Source: Coriobacteriia bacterium (GTDB taxonomy: Bacteria; Actinomycetota; Coriobacteriia; Coriobacteriales; UBA8131). Taken from it: 52,221 nucleotides of DNA. Positions within the stretch are counted from its first letter, which is position 1, and each line of letters opens with the position of its first letter. The DNA lies in NCBI GenBank assembly GCA_009784945.1, contig WQXH01000009.1, positions 1-52,221 of the forward strand, given 5' to 3'. The notes under the pieces are model-generated. The model saw only the letters and a program-made list of their open reading frames with translations, ran no database searches and had not been told where the DNA came from. Shown piece after piece: positions 23,809-32,266 of the stretch. A program made the translations under genes and the position numbers.

Positions 23809-25002
23809 ATGAAATACTGCATCGTAATAACTGATGGAGCGTCCGGAGAGCCTATACCGGCGTTTGGCAATAAGACCAGCTTAGAGCAGGCTTATACCCC
23901 CCATATTGACGCCTTGGCAGCAGAGGGGCTCGTGGGTCTCGCTCAAACTGTGCCCGAGGGCCTGGAGCCCGCCTCCAATGTGGCCTGCACCTCAATTTGT
24001 GGCTATGATCCGCGTCTTTATCCCATAGGACGTGGTGCGCTGGAGGGCGCTGCTCTTGGTATCAAGCTGGCAGACGATGAGGTGGCACTGCGCCTCAACC
24101 TCACCCATGTTTCTCATGAGGGCATCATGGTGAGCTATTCAACCGACAACATCTCTGTTGCAGACGGACGCGCCCTGATCAACGAGCTCGCAAAAGCGCT
24201 CAACGACGAGGTTTTTACTCTGCACGCTGGCATGGGCTTTAGAGGCATTCTTGTGATTAAGGGGCATCCCGGCCTTATGGACACCTGGCTGCCCGCGGCT
24301 CATAACATTTCTGACGAGCAGGTAGCAGACTATCCGCCTGCTGGCCCCGAAGCAAGCCTTATCGTAGACTACGAGCGTCGTGCCCGCGCAGTACTGGCTG
24401 CCAGCCCAATTAATGCTCGCCGAAAAACCGAGGGCAAGCTGGAGGCAACAGATGTTTTTTTGTTTTGGCCTGGACAGCGTCCCGAAAACATGAAGTCTTT
24501 TTTCTCTCTTTATAATAAACAGGCAGGAATAACCTGTGGCGTGGACTTGCTCGTGGGCATTGCCTCCTTGGCAGACATTAAGGTCTATCACTTTAAGGGA
24601 GTTACCGACGGCCCCGATAACGACTACGCAGCTCAGGGCAAAGGTGCACTTGCCATGCTTGAGACGGAGGATGTTGTTTTTTGCCACGTCGAAGCGCCCG
24701 ATGCCGAGGGTCACGATGGCAACGCCCCAGGCAAAGTGACAGCCATAGAGGCCATAGATCGCGAAATTATCTCTCGTTTGCGTCAGTATGGAGCAGAGCA
24801 CCCGCTCCGTGTTCTCATCATGCCTGATCACCCCACGCCAGCTCTTACAAAACGCCACACCAGCGACCCAGTACCCTTTGTCTTGGCTGGCCCAGGCATT
24901 ACTCCAAACGCCGGGCTACGCCTAACCGAAGCTGAAGCAGCAAAAACAGAGCTTCTGGTAGATCCAGGATGCCAGCTTATGGAAAAACTGCTGGCTCCCT
25001 AG
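23809..25002 (+). CDS. ApgM-family alkaline-phosphatase-fold protein: phosphoglycerate mutase or candidate homoserine kinase
   Basis: 397 residues. The N-terminal ITDGASGEPIPAFG-KTSLE, PRLYPIGRGALEGAALG, CHVEAPDAEGHDGNAPGK and MPDHPTP blocks identify the archaeal-type cofactor-independent phosphoglycerate mutase family, with the metal ligands present. One subfamily (annotated as proposed homoserine kinase) stands in for ThrB in bacteria that lack it and lies next to thrC or other threonine genes; here thrC is the divergent neighbour about 1.1 kb away. At the usual PGSD position carrying the phosphorylated Ser the sequence reads PASNVACTS: Ser is kept, the flanking Gly and Asp are replaced. 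Function is therefore open between mutase and homoserine kinase; I favour the latter moderately. No strong ribosome binding site is seen; AAGGATAACT precedes the ATG. Confidence 0.8.
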   Translation: MKYCIVITDGASGEPIPAFGNKTSLEQAYTPHIDALAAEGLVGLAQTVPEGLEPASNVACTSICGYDPRLYPIGRGALEGAALGIKLADDEVALRLNLTHVSHEGIMVSYSTDNISVADGRALINELAKALNDEVFTLHAGMGFRGILVIKGHPGLMDTWLPAAHNISDEQVADYPPAGPEASLIVDYERRARAVLAASPINARRKTEGKLEATDVFLFWPGQRPENMKSFFSLYNKQAGITCGVDLLVGIASLADIKVYHFKGVTDGPDNDYAAQGKGALAMLETEDVVFCHVEAPDAEGHDGNAPGKVTAIEAIDREIISRLRQYGAEHPLRVLIMPDHPTPALTKRHTSDPVPFVLAGPGITPNAGLRLTEAEAAKTELLVDPGCQLMEKLLAP

Positions 25003-25034
25003 TACACCAGGCGAGAGCCCAACAAGAAAACCGG

Positions 25035-25700
25035 CTAACGTCTTATCGCCCTTTTCTTATTGATTTGCCTTTCGTAGAAGTATGAAAACAGTGCTACTGA
25101 CAGGTATACACAAAAGAAGGCAACGATGAGCGCAGATGAATCATTGAGGGTTGTTGAAGGCAGCTGCAGCCTGTCAAAGAGTGCCCATATAACCACCATC
25201 ACCAGACCAAAGGTTACTGCCAGAGTGCGCACCGTCATAACACGGTAGTCGCTGGTTTTGCGTGTCAATAGCAAAATAAGCATGGCTGCCATGGTAATAA
25301 TACATATGACCGCCAGCGACGTGTTTATAAGGCTTCCACCAAATCCCATGGTTTGATTAGCTTCAAACGGAGAGGCAAGCGGCACCTCGGTATAGGGAAT
25401 AATGATTTCATGCTGGTAGTTGGACTGGTTGGTCTGAGCGTCTATGAGATCTTGAGCGCTAAAGCTGTAGACCTCAGAATCTGCTATGGGCTCAGAGTCT
25501 GGAGCCTCCCTGCCAGCGCCTTCGCCTTCGCTCGTGTCTTGAGAAGACACGCTCTGGGGCAGATAAAGCTCGCTCGCATAAGCCTCAGCAGGGCCATAAG
25601 CAAAGTAACCCAAAAGCAAAAATACTTGTGCAATCACAAGGACTCGAATAGGCAAGTCTATTGCCCTACTTTTTTTCTTATATGTTGCTGCCCGTGCCAT
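25035..25700 (-). CDS. Membrane protein of unknown function with signal-like N-terminus and three C-terminal membrane helices
   Basis: 221 residues, not recognised. A basic N-terminus (ARAATYKKKSR) precedes one hydrophobic segment (about 20-40), then an acidic, Ser-rich external stretch of about 75 residues, then three hydrophobic helices (about 122-142, 152-172, 185-205) and a basic tail ERQINKKRAIRR. The second half resembles small four-helix membrane proteins of unknown role. It stands alone between the ApgM-family gene and purF, convergent with the former. An AGG-containing ribosome binding site precedes the ATG. Confidence 0.7.
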   Translation of the reverse strand: MARAATYKKKSRAIDLPIRVLVIAQVFLLLGYFAYGPAEAYASELYLPQSVSSQDTSEGEGAGREAPDSEPIADSEVYSFSAQDLIDAQTNQSNYQHEIIIPYTEVPLASPFEANQTMGFGGSLINTSLAVICIITMAAMLILLLTRKTSDYRVMTVRTLAVTFGLVMVVIWALFDRLQLPSTTLNDSSALIVAFFCVYLSVALFSYFYERQINKKRAIRR

Positions 25701-25927
25701 CTCAACCTGTCCTCAGTGCCTTTGCTAACAAGAGCATCGCTTAAGCGGCTTCCCATTTTCTCTTGTTGACACTACCCAATATATCAGAGTAATACTACTG
25801 CTGCACAAAGCTGCTGCATAAAACTCCATAATTTCTTCACATTTTGGTTGCTGCGCCACTGCTCATACTCCCGTCGTCGCGCAATGCGTGCGACAAAGGG
25901 GGTCTGGCCAGCAACCGCCATCCAGGC

Positions 25928-27409
25928 TTAAAACAGTGCGTTCATGCCTCGCGACTCCTGGGGCCACCACTGAGGCTGCATGCTGTCACAAAAACTGGCT
26001 TCTTGCTGCTTTTCAGAAACCATAATGGGGTATGAGCCCGAGAAGCAGGCGGTGCAGTGGCTCGAATGCCTGCCCGTCATACAGCTGAGGAGACCCTCAT
26101 ACGAGATATAGGCCAGCGAGTCGGCTCCGATGTGTTCTGCAATTTCTTCCACGCTCATTGTGGCAGAAATAAGGTCGTCTTGCGCCTGGGTATCTATGCC
26201 ATAAAAGCACGGCCAAGAAACGGGAGGCGAAACCACACGCATGTGTATTTCGCTGGCACCGGCTTCGCGCAGCATGGTTATCAGCTGACGAGACGTACTA
26301 CCCCTCACTATGGAATCATCCACCACAACAAGGCGCTTGCCGGCAATGCTGGAGGAGAGGGGGTTAAGCTTGAGGCGAATTCCTCGCTCTCTGAGTGTTT
26401 GCGTTGGCTGAATAAAGGTGCGCCCCACGTAGCGGTTCTTGACAATGCCCTCCATATAGGGAATGCCACTTGCGCCCGCATAGCCTATGGCCGATGGTAC
26501 GCCACTGTCTGGTACACCAATGACTGTATCCGCTTCTACTGGGGCTTCCTTGGCCAGGCGTCTGCCCATGGCGTCGCGCGCCTGGTACACATTGAGACCA
26601 TCTATCACGCTGTCTGGACGGGCAAAGTATACGTACTCAAAAATACAGAGTGCGTGCTTTTGGGCGGGAACCGCCTGCTCAATGATGAGGTCTTTGTCTC
26701 CCGTTCCCTTAATGCGGATAACTTCGCCCGGTTCTACATCGCGGTAGTATTCTGCGCCTATGATGTCTAGTCCGCAGGTCTCCGAAGCCACTGCCCAGCC
26801 GCGGTTATCGGGCATACGCCCAATGACCAAAGGACGCACACCGTGCGGGTCGCGAAATGCGTAGAGCGCATCTTGCGTAATAAGCACCATAGCGTAGGCA
26901 CCCTCAATGAGCTCCATCGTACGCCGTATACCCTCGCGCATATGATGGCTCTCTTGGGTAAAGTAGCCAATGAGCTTGGCTGCTACCTCAGAGTCTGCAC
27001 TGGATCTAAAAGTTACCCCCAGCTCAATTAAGCTCCTTCGCAAAAAAAGGCTGTTGATCAAGGTGCCGTTGTGAGCCAAGGCAATCATCTCATCAGTAAT
27101 AGTAGAGAGGTGCGGTTGTGCTGCTTCCCAGGAATTGTGGCCACCTGAGGTGTCGTAGCGTGTGTGACCAATGGAAACAAACCCGGTAAGAGCGCTCAGT
27201 GCGCTCTCGTCAAATACCTGGGTTACCAAGCCCATGTCTTTAACTGCCACTACCGAGCTGCCGTCGCCAACAGCAATGCCGGCGCTCTCTTGCCCCCGGT
27301 GCTGTAAGGCATGGAGACCAAAGTAAGTGAGCCTGCTTACGTCGTCGTTGGGGGCATATATCCCCATGATGCCACAGGCTTCTTCTGGCTTATCAGCTCT
27401 ACAGCTCAC
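25928..27409 (-). CDS. purF: Amidophosphoribosyltransferase
   Basis: First committed enzyme of purine synthesis, making phosphoribosylamine from PRPP and glutamine. The catalytic Cys follows a short propeptide in EEACGIMGIY. The N-terminal glutaminase shows LHALQHRGQESAGIA and HTRYDTSG, and the phosphoribosyltransferase domain has the PRPP loop VVVDDSIVRGST. The propeptide is about 11 residues from the GTG at 27409, chosen because AAGGAG lies 11 bases upstream; a GTG at 27421 is too close to it. The start overlaps the end of the sortase gene by 11 bases, so it belongs to the same transcript. The C-terminal 35 residues (after SSHCTACFSG) look like the normal family tail with a short extra segment. 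Confidence 0.95.
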   Translation of the reverse strand: MSCRADKPEEACGIMGIYAPNDDVSRLTYFGLHALQHRGQESAGIAVGDGSSVVAVKDMGLVTQVFDESALSALTGFVSIGHTRYDTSGGHNSWEAAQPHLSTITDEMIALAHNGTLINSLFLRRSLIELGVTFRSSADSEVAAKLIGYFTQESHHMREGIRRTMELIEGAYAMVLITQDALYAFRDPHGVRPLVIGRMPDNRGWAVASETCGLDIIGAEYYRDVEPGEVIRIKGTGDKDLIIEQAVPAQKHALCIFEYVYFARPDSVIDGLNVYQARDAMGRRLAKEAPVEADTVIGVPDSGVPSAIGYAGASGIPYMEGIVKNRYVGRTFIQPTQTLRERGIRLKLNPLSSSIAGKRLVVVDDSIVRGSTSRQLITMLREAGASEIHMRVVSPPVSWPCFYGIDTQAQDDLISATMSVEEIAEHIGADSLAYISYEGLLSCMTGRHSSHCTACFSGSYPIMVSEKQQEASFCDSMQPQWWPQESRGMNALF

Positions 27410-28208
27410 TGGGAACCACACTCCTTATAGGTATACAGGAAAGAATAACACGCCTGTCAAAGTCAAAGGTTTCGCACGTAACAAACGAATAGAGCTGCTC
27501 CGCTTCGTTGATTAATTGATAAAGATCTGGCGCGGCTGCAAGCGGCGTAGCGAGAATCTCGCGCACAAATGTCAAGAAAGAGTCCTCTTCCTCAAAGGTA
27601 AATTGCCTGAGGGGAGCATTGGCAGACAAATTAATGCTGGCAATGGCACTCAGCTCATAATTGAGCTCGGGTGTGCAGAGATAGAGCACCCGGTGCTCAT
27701 CAAAATAGCTTTGGTTGGAGTAGAGAAAGATGTCAGAAAACATTGAGCCATCGAGCATGTTGTGACCATAGATGATGTTGTTTTGTCCATCGAGCGTTGG
27801 GCTGCCCAGGTAGTCAACAAAAATGGCTCCCGTGCCCGAGTTTGATGAGTCAAAGAGGTGATACAGGTAAAACTCGTTATCCTTGCCTTGTACTATGGGG
27901 TAGTTGATATTAGTACCCGGAACAATTATCCAGCCTACCACATCGGGGTTGAGGATTCTGAGTGCCTCCCAATCGAAGCGCAACTCTTCAAGCGTGAGGT
28001 CAATATCCACAACTGTACGAGAAGTAATCTCAAGCCCGGCCACCGATTTAATCTCTTTGTAGCGGTTTTGTGCGTCTACATACTGCCAGGCTATATAGCC
28101 TGCTATGGCTAAGGCCAACACCAGTAGCAGCGTGCCAAAAATAAGCAGTAGCCGCGAAAGCAGACTGCCTTTTGTGGCAGCCTCATCTTTTTTATCCTTT
28201 GTTCTCAT
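27399..28208 (-). CDS. Class B sortase
   Basis: 269 residues with one N-terminal membrane helix (about 20-40) followed by the sortase fold outside the cell. Visible are NPDVVGWIIVPGTNINYPIV, IIYGHNM with the catalytic His, YLCTPELNYEL, and TCETFDFDRRVIL with catalytic Cys and Arg. The pattern is that of SrtB, which anchors or cross-links surface proteins. No protein with a recognisable sorting signal is encoded in the window: the large repetitive protein at the right edge ends without one. The start lies 4 bases after the stop of the small membrane protein upstream, and the end overlaps purF. Confidence 0.93.
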   Translation of the reverse strand: MRTKDKKDEAATKGSLLSRLLLIFGTLLLVLALAIAGYIAWQYVDAQNRYKEIKSVAGLEITSRTVVDIDLTLEELRFDWEALRILNPDVVGWIIVPGTNINYPIVQGKDNEFYLYHLFDSSNSGTGAIFVDYLGSPTLDGQNNIIYGHNMLDGSMFSDIFLYSNQSYFDEHRVLYLCTPELNYELSAIASINLSANAPLRQFTFEEEDSFLTFVREILATPLAAAPDLYQLINEAEQLYSFVTCETFDFDRRVILSCIPIRSVVPSEL

Positions 28209-28211
28209 GCT

Positions 28212-28427
28212 TTATTGTTTTTTGAGCTCTTTGAAAAATCCCCAAGCTATAAAGCCTACAACGGCAACGACAATAACGACAACTGCTATTACGATTGCCT
28301 CTGTTGGAATATCAATGCCAAAAAACTGTTCGACAATCGAAGGGCTATCTGAAGTGCTAGTTGTTTGCAGGTCTGAGCCTTGTTGAGCCCCTTGGCCTGT
28401 TGCTTGGTCGGTGTTTTCGTCGTTCAT
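28212..28427 (-). CDS. Small single-span membrane protein upstream of sortase B
   Basis: 71 residues: an acidic, Gln/Ser/Thr-rich N-terminal half, then one strong hydrophobic segment (IVIAVVVIVVAVVGFIAWG) and a short basic end (FFKELKKQ). Orientation by charge would place the N-terminus outside. Its stop is 4 bases before the sortase gene, so it is probably co-translated and a partner or substrate of the sortase; no LPxTG-like or NPxTN-like motif is present. AGAGGC lies upstream of the ATG. Not assigned to a family. Confidence 0.65.
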   Translation of the reverse strand: MNDENTDQATGQGAQQGSDLQTTSTSDSPSIVEQFFGIDIPTEAIVIAVVVIVVAVVGFIAWGFFKELKKQ

Positions 28428-28540
28428 ATATGCCTCTCAAGTTCTATTGGTTACTGGAAAGACCGCTTGGCTCGCTCAGCCTAATCTGCATTCTGTAAAC
28501 TGTCTTCTCAAACAAGATGAGATTGCTGGTCATGCCTGTG

Positions 28541-28573
28541 CAACACAGAGGGGTGTAGTTCGTACCTGTGTTG
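28541..28573 (-). terminator. Hairpin after galU
   Basis: CAACACAG (28541-28548) and CTGTGTTG (28566-28573) form a hairpin just beyond the galU stop. No U-tract follows. Confidence 0.35.
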
Positions 28574-28594
28574 TTAGGGCACAGAGCCTATGGC

Positions 28595-29482
28595 CTACCC
28601 AGAGATTTTATCACATGCCGCTTGTAGTGCTTCTGACAACTCTTCATCACGGGCTGCCAGTATCATATTGGTAGTGAGCCAATCAGCAATAGTGCCACAG
28701 TCAAACCCTTCGTCTGCGCCCACCTGGATAGCGTACATCTCCTCTTCCTTAAGCAGTTCAATCAAGGCATCGGTGAGCTGTATCTCTCCGCCTGCCCCAG
28801 GAGCTGTTGTGCCAAGAAGCCGCATGACCGCAGGAGCGAGCAAATAACGACCAAAGATGGCAAGATTGCTTGGAGCATCTTCTTGTGCGGGTTTTTCGAC
28901 CATGCCCCTAATGCGCCACACCGCTGTACCGTCTTGCTGGCTGCCGCTCATCAACTCTGCGTCAATGACACCAAAGCGCGAGACTTCTTCCATAGGCACA
29001 CTTATCACTGCTATAACGCTGGCATTGTTATACGCCTCGGATACCGCACGCATCCGCTTGAGAAGCTCGTTTCCCGGCACGAGCACATCTCCGAGCAATA
29101 CATAAAAGCCTGCGTCGTCTTTGTTTACAAATTCTGCCGCACAGTGCACGGCGTGCCCCAGGCCAAGCGCTACCGGCTGCTCAGCAAAAGAAACGGGGAG
29201 GCTGCCCGCATGACGCACGCTTTGAGCCAGCTCGTGCTTGCCCTTGTCTTCTAAACTACGCTCCAAATCGACTTGAGGACTAAAGTGCTGGGCAATCTCT
29301 GGTTTATCATCGTTACAGATGATTACGACCTCGCTCGCCTGTGCTGCCAAGGCTTCTTCTACCACATACTGAATCGCTGGTTTGTCCAGCACGGGCAGCA
29401 TCTCCTTGCAAACCGCCTTGCTGGCAGGCAAAAACCTTGTACCTTTTCCTGCGGCAGGGATAATCGCCTTCATGTCTTTCAT
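28595..29482 (-). CDS. galU: UTP-glucose-1-phosphate uridylyltransferase
   Basis: 295 residues. Makes UDP-glucose for cell-wall and surface polysaccharides. IPAAGKGTRFLPASKAVCKE is the nucleotide-binding signature (usually AGLGTRFLPATKA), followed by KPAIQYVVEEAL, the GLGHAVHCA substrate motif, LLGDVLVPG with the metal Asp and VEKPAQEDAPSNLAIFGRYL. The late GGEIQLTDAL block is also typical. Length and order fit bacterial GalU closely. The start at 29482 has AAGGCGG at good distance. It is monocistronic as far as can be seen. Confidence 0.93.
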   Translation of the reverse strand: MKDMKAIIPAAGKGTRFLPASKAVCKEMLPVLDKPAIQYVVEEALAAQASEVVIICNDDKPEIAQHFSPQVDLERSLEDKGKHELAQSVRHAGSLPVSFAEQPVALGLGHAVHCAAEFVNKDDAGFYVLLGDVLVPGNELLKRMRAVSEAYNNASVIAVISVPMEEVSRFGVIDAELMSGSQQDGTAVWRIRGMVEKPAQEDAPSNLAIFGRYLLAPAVMRLLGTTAPGAGGEIQLTDALIELLKEEEMYAIQVGADEGFDCGTIADWLTTNMILAARDEELSEALQAACDKISG

Positions 29483-29555
29483 GGTACCGCCTTACGTCTG
29501 CACTTGGCACTTCCACAGAAGCAGTGATTTGATCGTCGCTTTCTTAAATCTGCAC

Positions 29556-29655
29556 AACAGTGGCCGCGCAACCCGCTCATCTTGGCGAGGACGACTCTCA
29601 AGGGTAGTTGGAGAGCCGTCCCCTCAGGCATGTAGCGAGCTGTGCAGCCACTGTT
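29556..29655. repeat. Nested inverted repeat between the trigger-factor-like gene and galU
   Basis: AACAGTGGC (29556-29564) pairs with GCCACTGTT (29647-29655); inside, GGACGACTCTC pairs with GAGAGCCGTCC. No other copy is in the window. It could be the terminator of the upstream gene. Confidence 0.65.
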
Positions 29656-29666
29656 TTCACCTGCTT

Positions 29667-31004
29667 CTATTCTATCTCAAATGTGGCTGTCTCTACCAGC
29701 CAAAGGTTTGCCTTGGTTCTCATTGCTGCTTCTCTCAACATATACATGCGACCTGAGCCTTCGAATTCTGCCCGTGCTCTTTGTTCATAACCCGGAGACA
29801 TCCTTTTAAGCGCCTCGGCTATATCTTCTTCGGTAACCGTGAATTTATGGTGACGCGCCAGAGCGTCCAATGAAAAGCCTTGGCGCAAGGTCTCGCGCAC
29901 TTGCATCATGGAGGTCATGTTGAACTGCTGCATGTCCATGCCCATGTTCTGTGCAAGTTGTTCAATGGTCATGCCATTGCTCTTAAGCTGCTCTTTAAGG
30001 TTAAACAGCATTTCGCTTTGCATGTGCTCGTAGATTTCGTCAGGAATGTTTCCGGTAAAGCGTTGCGCCAGCGTAGAGGCCACCGCAAACATCTTCATGT
30101 CTTCTTGCTCTTTTTGTTTGAACCTCATGCCCTCTGAGTGCAGCATCTTGCGAAGCCCCTCAACGTTTTTTGCGTCTGGCAGGTTTTTCTCAACCCAGGC
30201 ATCGGTAATTGATGGCACAACCCTGCGCTCTACCTGGATGAGGTCTACTGTTGTGGTGGCCGTGCGTGTTTTTCCTGATAAGCCGTCTGGGCCTGGCGGC
30301 ATAGGTAGCTCAAAGTCAAAGCTTTTGCTTTCTCCAGACTTCATGCCCATGAGCTGCTCATCAAATTCTTTGGGCATGTAACCTTGTCCCAGCTGATAAG
30401 CACGGCGCTCATCAGTAAGCTGCACAATAGGCTCGTCATTATCCTTGTAGGCGGTTTTGAAGGCAAAGCGTACTTCTCTGCCCTGAGAAACCTCTGCACC
30501 TTCGTCGGCCACAAGCTCTGCTCTTTGTTGCGAAAGCTTGAGTATCTGATCATCAATCTCTTCTTCGGTAATGGTAATCTGAGGCAGCTTGACGGTAACA
30601 GGATCGTAAGAGCTCAGTTCAAAATAAGGCTTGGGGCTTACAACGGCAATAAAAGTAAAGTCCTCGCCTGCACTGAGCTTGCCTACAGGGCTCAGCTCGG
30701 GCTCCATAATAGGCTCGATATTCTTTTGTGTGATGGCGTAAGGTGCCATTGCAGCCATGACATAATAGTCAACAAAGGCGTTGTACTGAGCCTCGCCAAC
30801 TATTTCTTTGACAAAGGCCTCTACCTCCTCTGGCGCAACCTCGCCTATGTCAATTTTGTTTTGTGAGGCCAAAAGGTATGCGGAGCCCTTCATTACGTCG
30901 CCTACAATTGCGGCGGGAACAGTAACCGTGAGCTGAGTCTTGCCGTCTTCTCTCTCTCGTTTGTCTATCTTAAGATTAATCTCTACAGGCTTGTTCATGG
31001 ACAT
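29667..31004 (-). CDS. tig: Trigger-factor-like chaperone / FKBP-type peptidyl-prolyl isomerase
   Basis: 446 residues. The architecture is trigger-factor-like: an N-terminal domain, an FKBP-type segment (about 170-250, including EVRFAFKTAYKDNDEPI and FDEQLMGMKSGESKSFDFELP), and a helical C-terminal part (IPDEIYEHMQSEMLFNLKEQ and later). The conserved ribosome-docking motif of the N-terminal domain (GFRxGKxP) is not found: the corresponding region reads MKGSAYLLASQNKIDIGEVAP. It may thus act off the ribosome, or be a diverged clade. The start is uncertain: ATG 31004 has AGGAG 4 bases upstream, ATG 30998 has it 10 bases upstream. It is convergent with galU-side repeats and divergent from fumarase. 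Confidence 0.82.
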   Translation of the reverse strand: MSMNKPVEINLKIDKREREDGKTQLTVTVPAAIVGDVMKGSAYLLASQNKIDIGEVAPEEVEAFVKEIVGEAQYNAFVDYYVMAAMAPYAITQKNIEPIMEPELSPVGKLSAGEDFTFIAVVSPKPYFELSSYDPVTVKLPQITITEEEIDDQILKLSQQRAELVADEGAEVSQGREVRFAFKTAYKDNDEPIVQLTDERRAYQLGQGYMPKEFDEQLMGMKSGESKSFDFELPMPPGPDGLSGKTRTATTTVDLIQVERRVVPSITDAWVEKNLPDAKNVEGLRKMLHSEGMRFKQKEQEDMKMFAVASTLAQRFTGNIPDEIYEHMQSEMLFNLKEQLKSNGMTIEQLAQNMGMDMQQFNMTSMMQVRETLRQGFSLDALARHHKFTVTEEDIAEALKRMSPGYEQRARAEFEGSGRMYMLREAAMRTKANLWLVETATFEIE

Positions 31005-31111
31005 CTCTCTCCTCTTTTCAGGTGCCCTTTGCTGCATGGCAACAATGGTGCCTACTTGCTTTGCTACTCATACGCAAAAATGATAACACAGCCCTATGCT
31101 ACTATAGGCGC

Positions 31112-31996
31112 ATGAATATGCGGCCTCCTATAACGCTTGATGCCACACAGATTGCTTCTGTGGTGGAAGAACAGCTTGTTGCAATGACCAGCACGTTGCG
31201 GCCAGATTATCTGAGCGCTTTGCAGGCAGCTCTAAAGAGCGAGAAAAGCAGCATCGGCTGCCTTGCGCTCGAGCAGCTTGTCGCCAATGCTCGCCTGGCT
31301 CAGACCGAGGGGCTGCCTCTGTGCCAAGACACGGGTTATGTTTGGGTATGCCTTGAAGTAGATGGCTCTGTTTTAGTGCCTGGCAATATCTTTAGTGAGG
31401 TGGATGCGGCCGTCGCGCGCGCCGCAGAGGCAGCTGGCATGCGCACCAGCTTATTGCATGATGCGCTCGTCAAGCGTGTCAACACCGCCAACAACACCCC
31501 TGCTTTTTGTGAAGTCCTGCTCAGCTCTGACTCCTGCCGTCCATCGGCAGTTCTCCACATCATGCTCAAGGGTGGTGGCTCCGACAACGCCTCTGCTCTT
31601 GCCATGCTGCCGCCCAGCGCTGGCATAGAAGGCGTATTGGAATTTGTAGTGCGCTCCGTTGCCGCCAAGGGCGCCAACGCCTGCCCTCCCCTGGTGCTTG
31701 GTGTGGGAGTAGGCTCTACCTTTGATAAAGTAGCCGGTCTTGCCAAGTACGCCCTGCTTCGACCACTGGGCAGCACTCACCCCAATGAAGAGCTGGCTGC
31801 CCTGGAAAAAGAGCTTCTCGCTCGCATCAACGCCTTAGGCATAGGCCCAGGAGGGCTGGGAGGCTCAACCACCGCCCTCGCTGTACATATACACAGCGCC
31901 CCTTGTCATATTGCTTCGTTGGCGGTGGCGGTTAGTATAAACTGTACCGCTCTCCGCACCTCCTCGACTGATCTGAGCGGCATCTTGGCTTTCTAA
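31112..31996 (+). CDS. Fumarate hydratase class I, alpha subunit (iron-sulfur type)
   Basis: 294 residues. The alpha subunit carries the iron-sulfur cluster ligands: LPLCQDTGYVWV holds one Cys, with further Cys in SCRPSAVLHIMLKGGGSDN-type context and near the C-terminus (SINCTAL). GIGPGGLGGSTTALAVHI is the conserved late motif. With a beta subunit it interconverts fumarate and malate or tartrate-like substrates. No beta-subunit gene follows in the window. The ATG has no ribosome binding site and lies about 6 bases after a TACTAT box, so the mRNA may be leaderless. The final codons (SSTDLSGILAF) and stop come from a family E repeat, so the native C-terminus was probably replaced by a few residues. 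Confidence 0.85.
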   Translation: MNMRPPITLDATQIASVVEEQLVAMTSTLRPDYLSALQAALKSEKSSIGCLALEQLVANARLAQTEGLPLCQDTGYVWVCLEVDGSVLVPGNIFSEVDAAVARAAEAAGMRTSLLHDALVKRVNTANNTPAFCEVLLSSDSCRPSAVLHIMLKGGGSDNASALAMLPPSAGIEGVLEFVVRSVAAKGANACPPLVLGVGVGSTFDKVAGLAKYALLRPLGSTHPNEELAALEKELLARINALGIGPGGLGGSTTALAVHIHSAPCHIASLAVAVSINCTALRTSSTDLSGILAF

Positions 31997-32255
31997 GCAA
32001 AAACGGGCTTCGGTCATTTATTGTGCATAAACTCCCTTCAGCCCGTTTTGGCTTATCAAGCCAATCTGCTCGCTCAGATCAGTCGAGGGGCACAAGCGGA
32101 TAAACGATATCTTGACGTTCTAAGCAGATTAGGGCTCGGTCATTTATTGTGTATAAACTCCCTTCAGCCCAAACCTACTTATCACGTCAATCTATTCGCC
32201 CAGATTTACCGAGGGGGTTTGGTTTGTCTGAGCGGCATCTTGGCTTTCTCAGCAG
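31960..32255. repeat. Family E structured repeat, two full copies and one partial
   Basis: Full copies at about 31966-32083 and 32089-32200, then a partial one at about 32225-32255. Copy E4 stems: GATCTGAGCG/CGCTCAGATC, TTGGCTT/AAGCCAA, AACGGGCT/AGCCCGTT. Copy E5 stems: GCGGATA/TATTCGC (one G-U), TTGACGT/ACGTCAA, GGGCT/AGCCC. The loop GGTCATTTATTGTG-ATAAACTCCCTTC and the bulge TCTAAGCA are conserved. The first copy supplies the stop codon of the fumarase gene. No gene lies in 31997-32266. Confidence 0.88.
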
Positions 32256-32266
32256 GAGCCAGCCTT

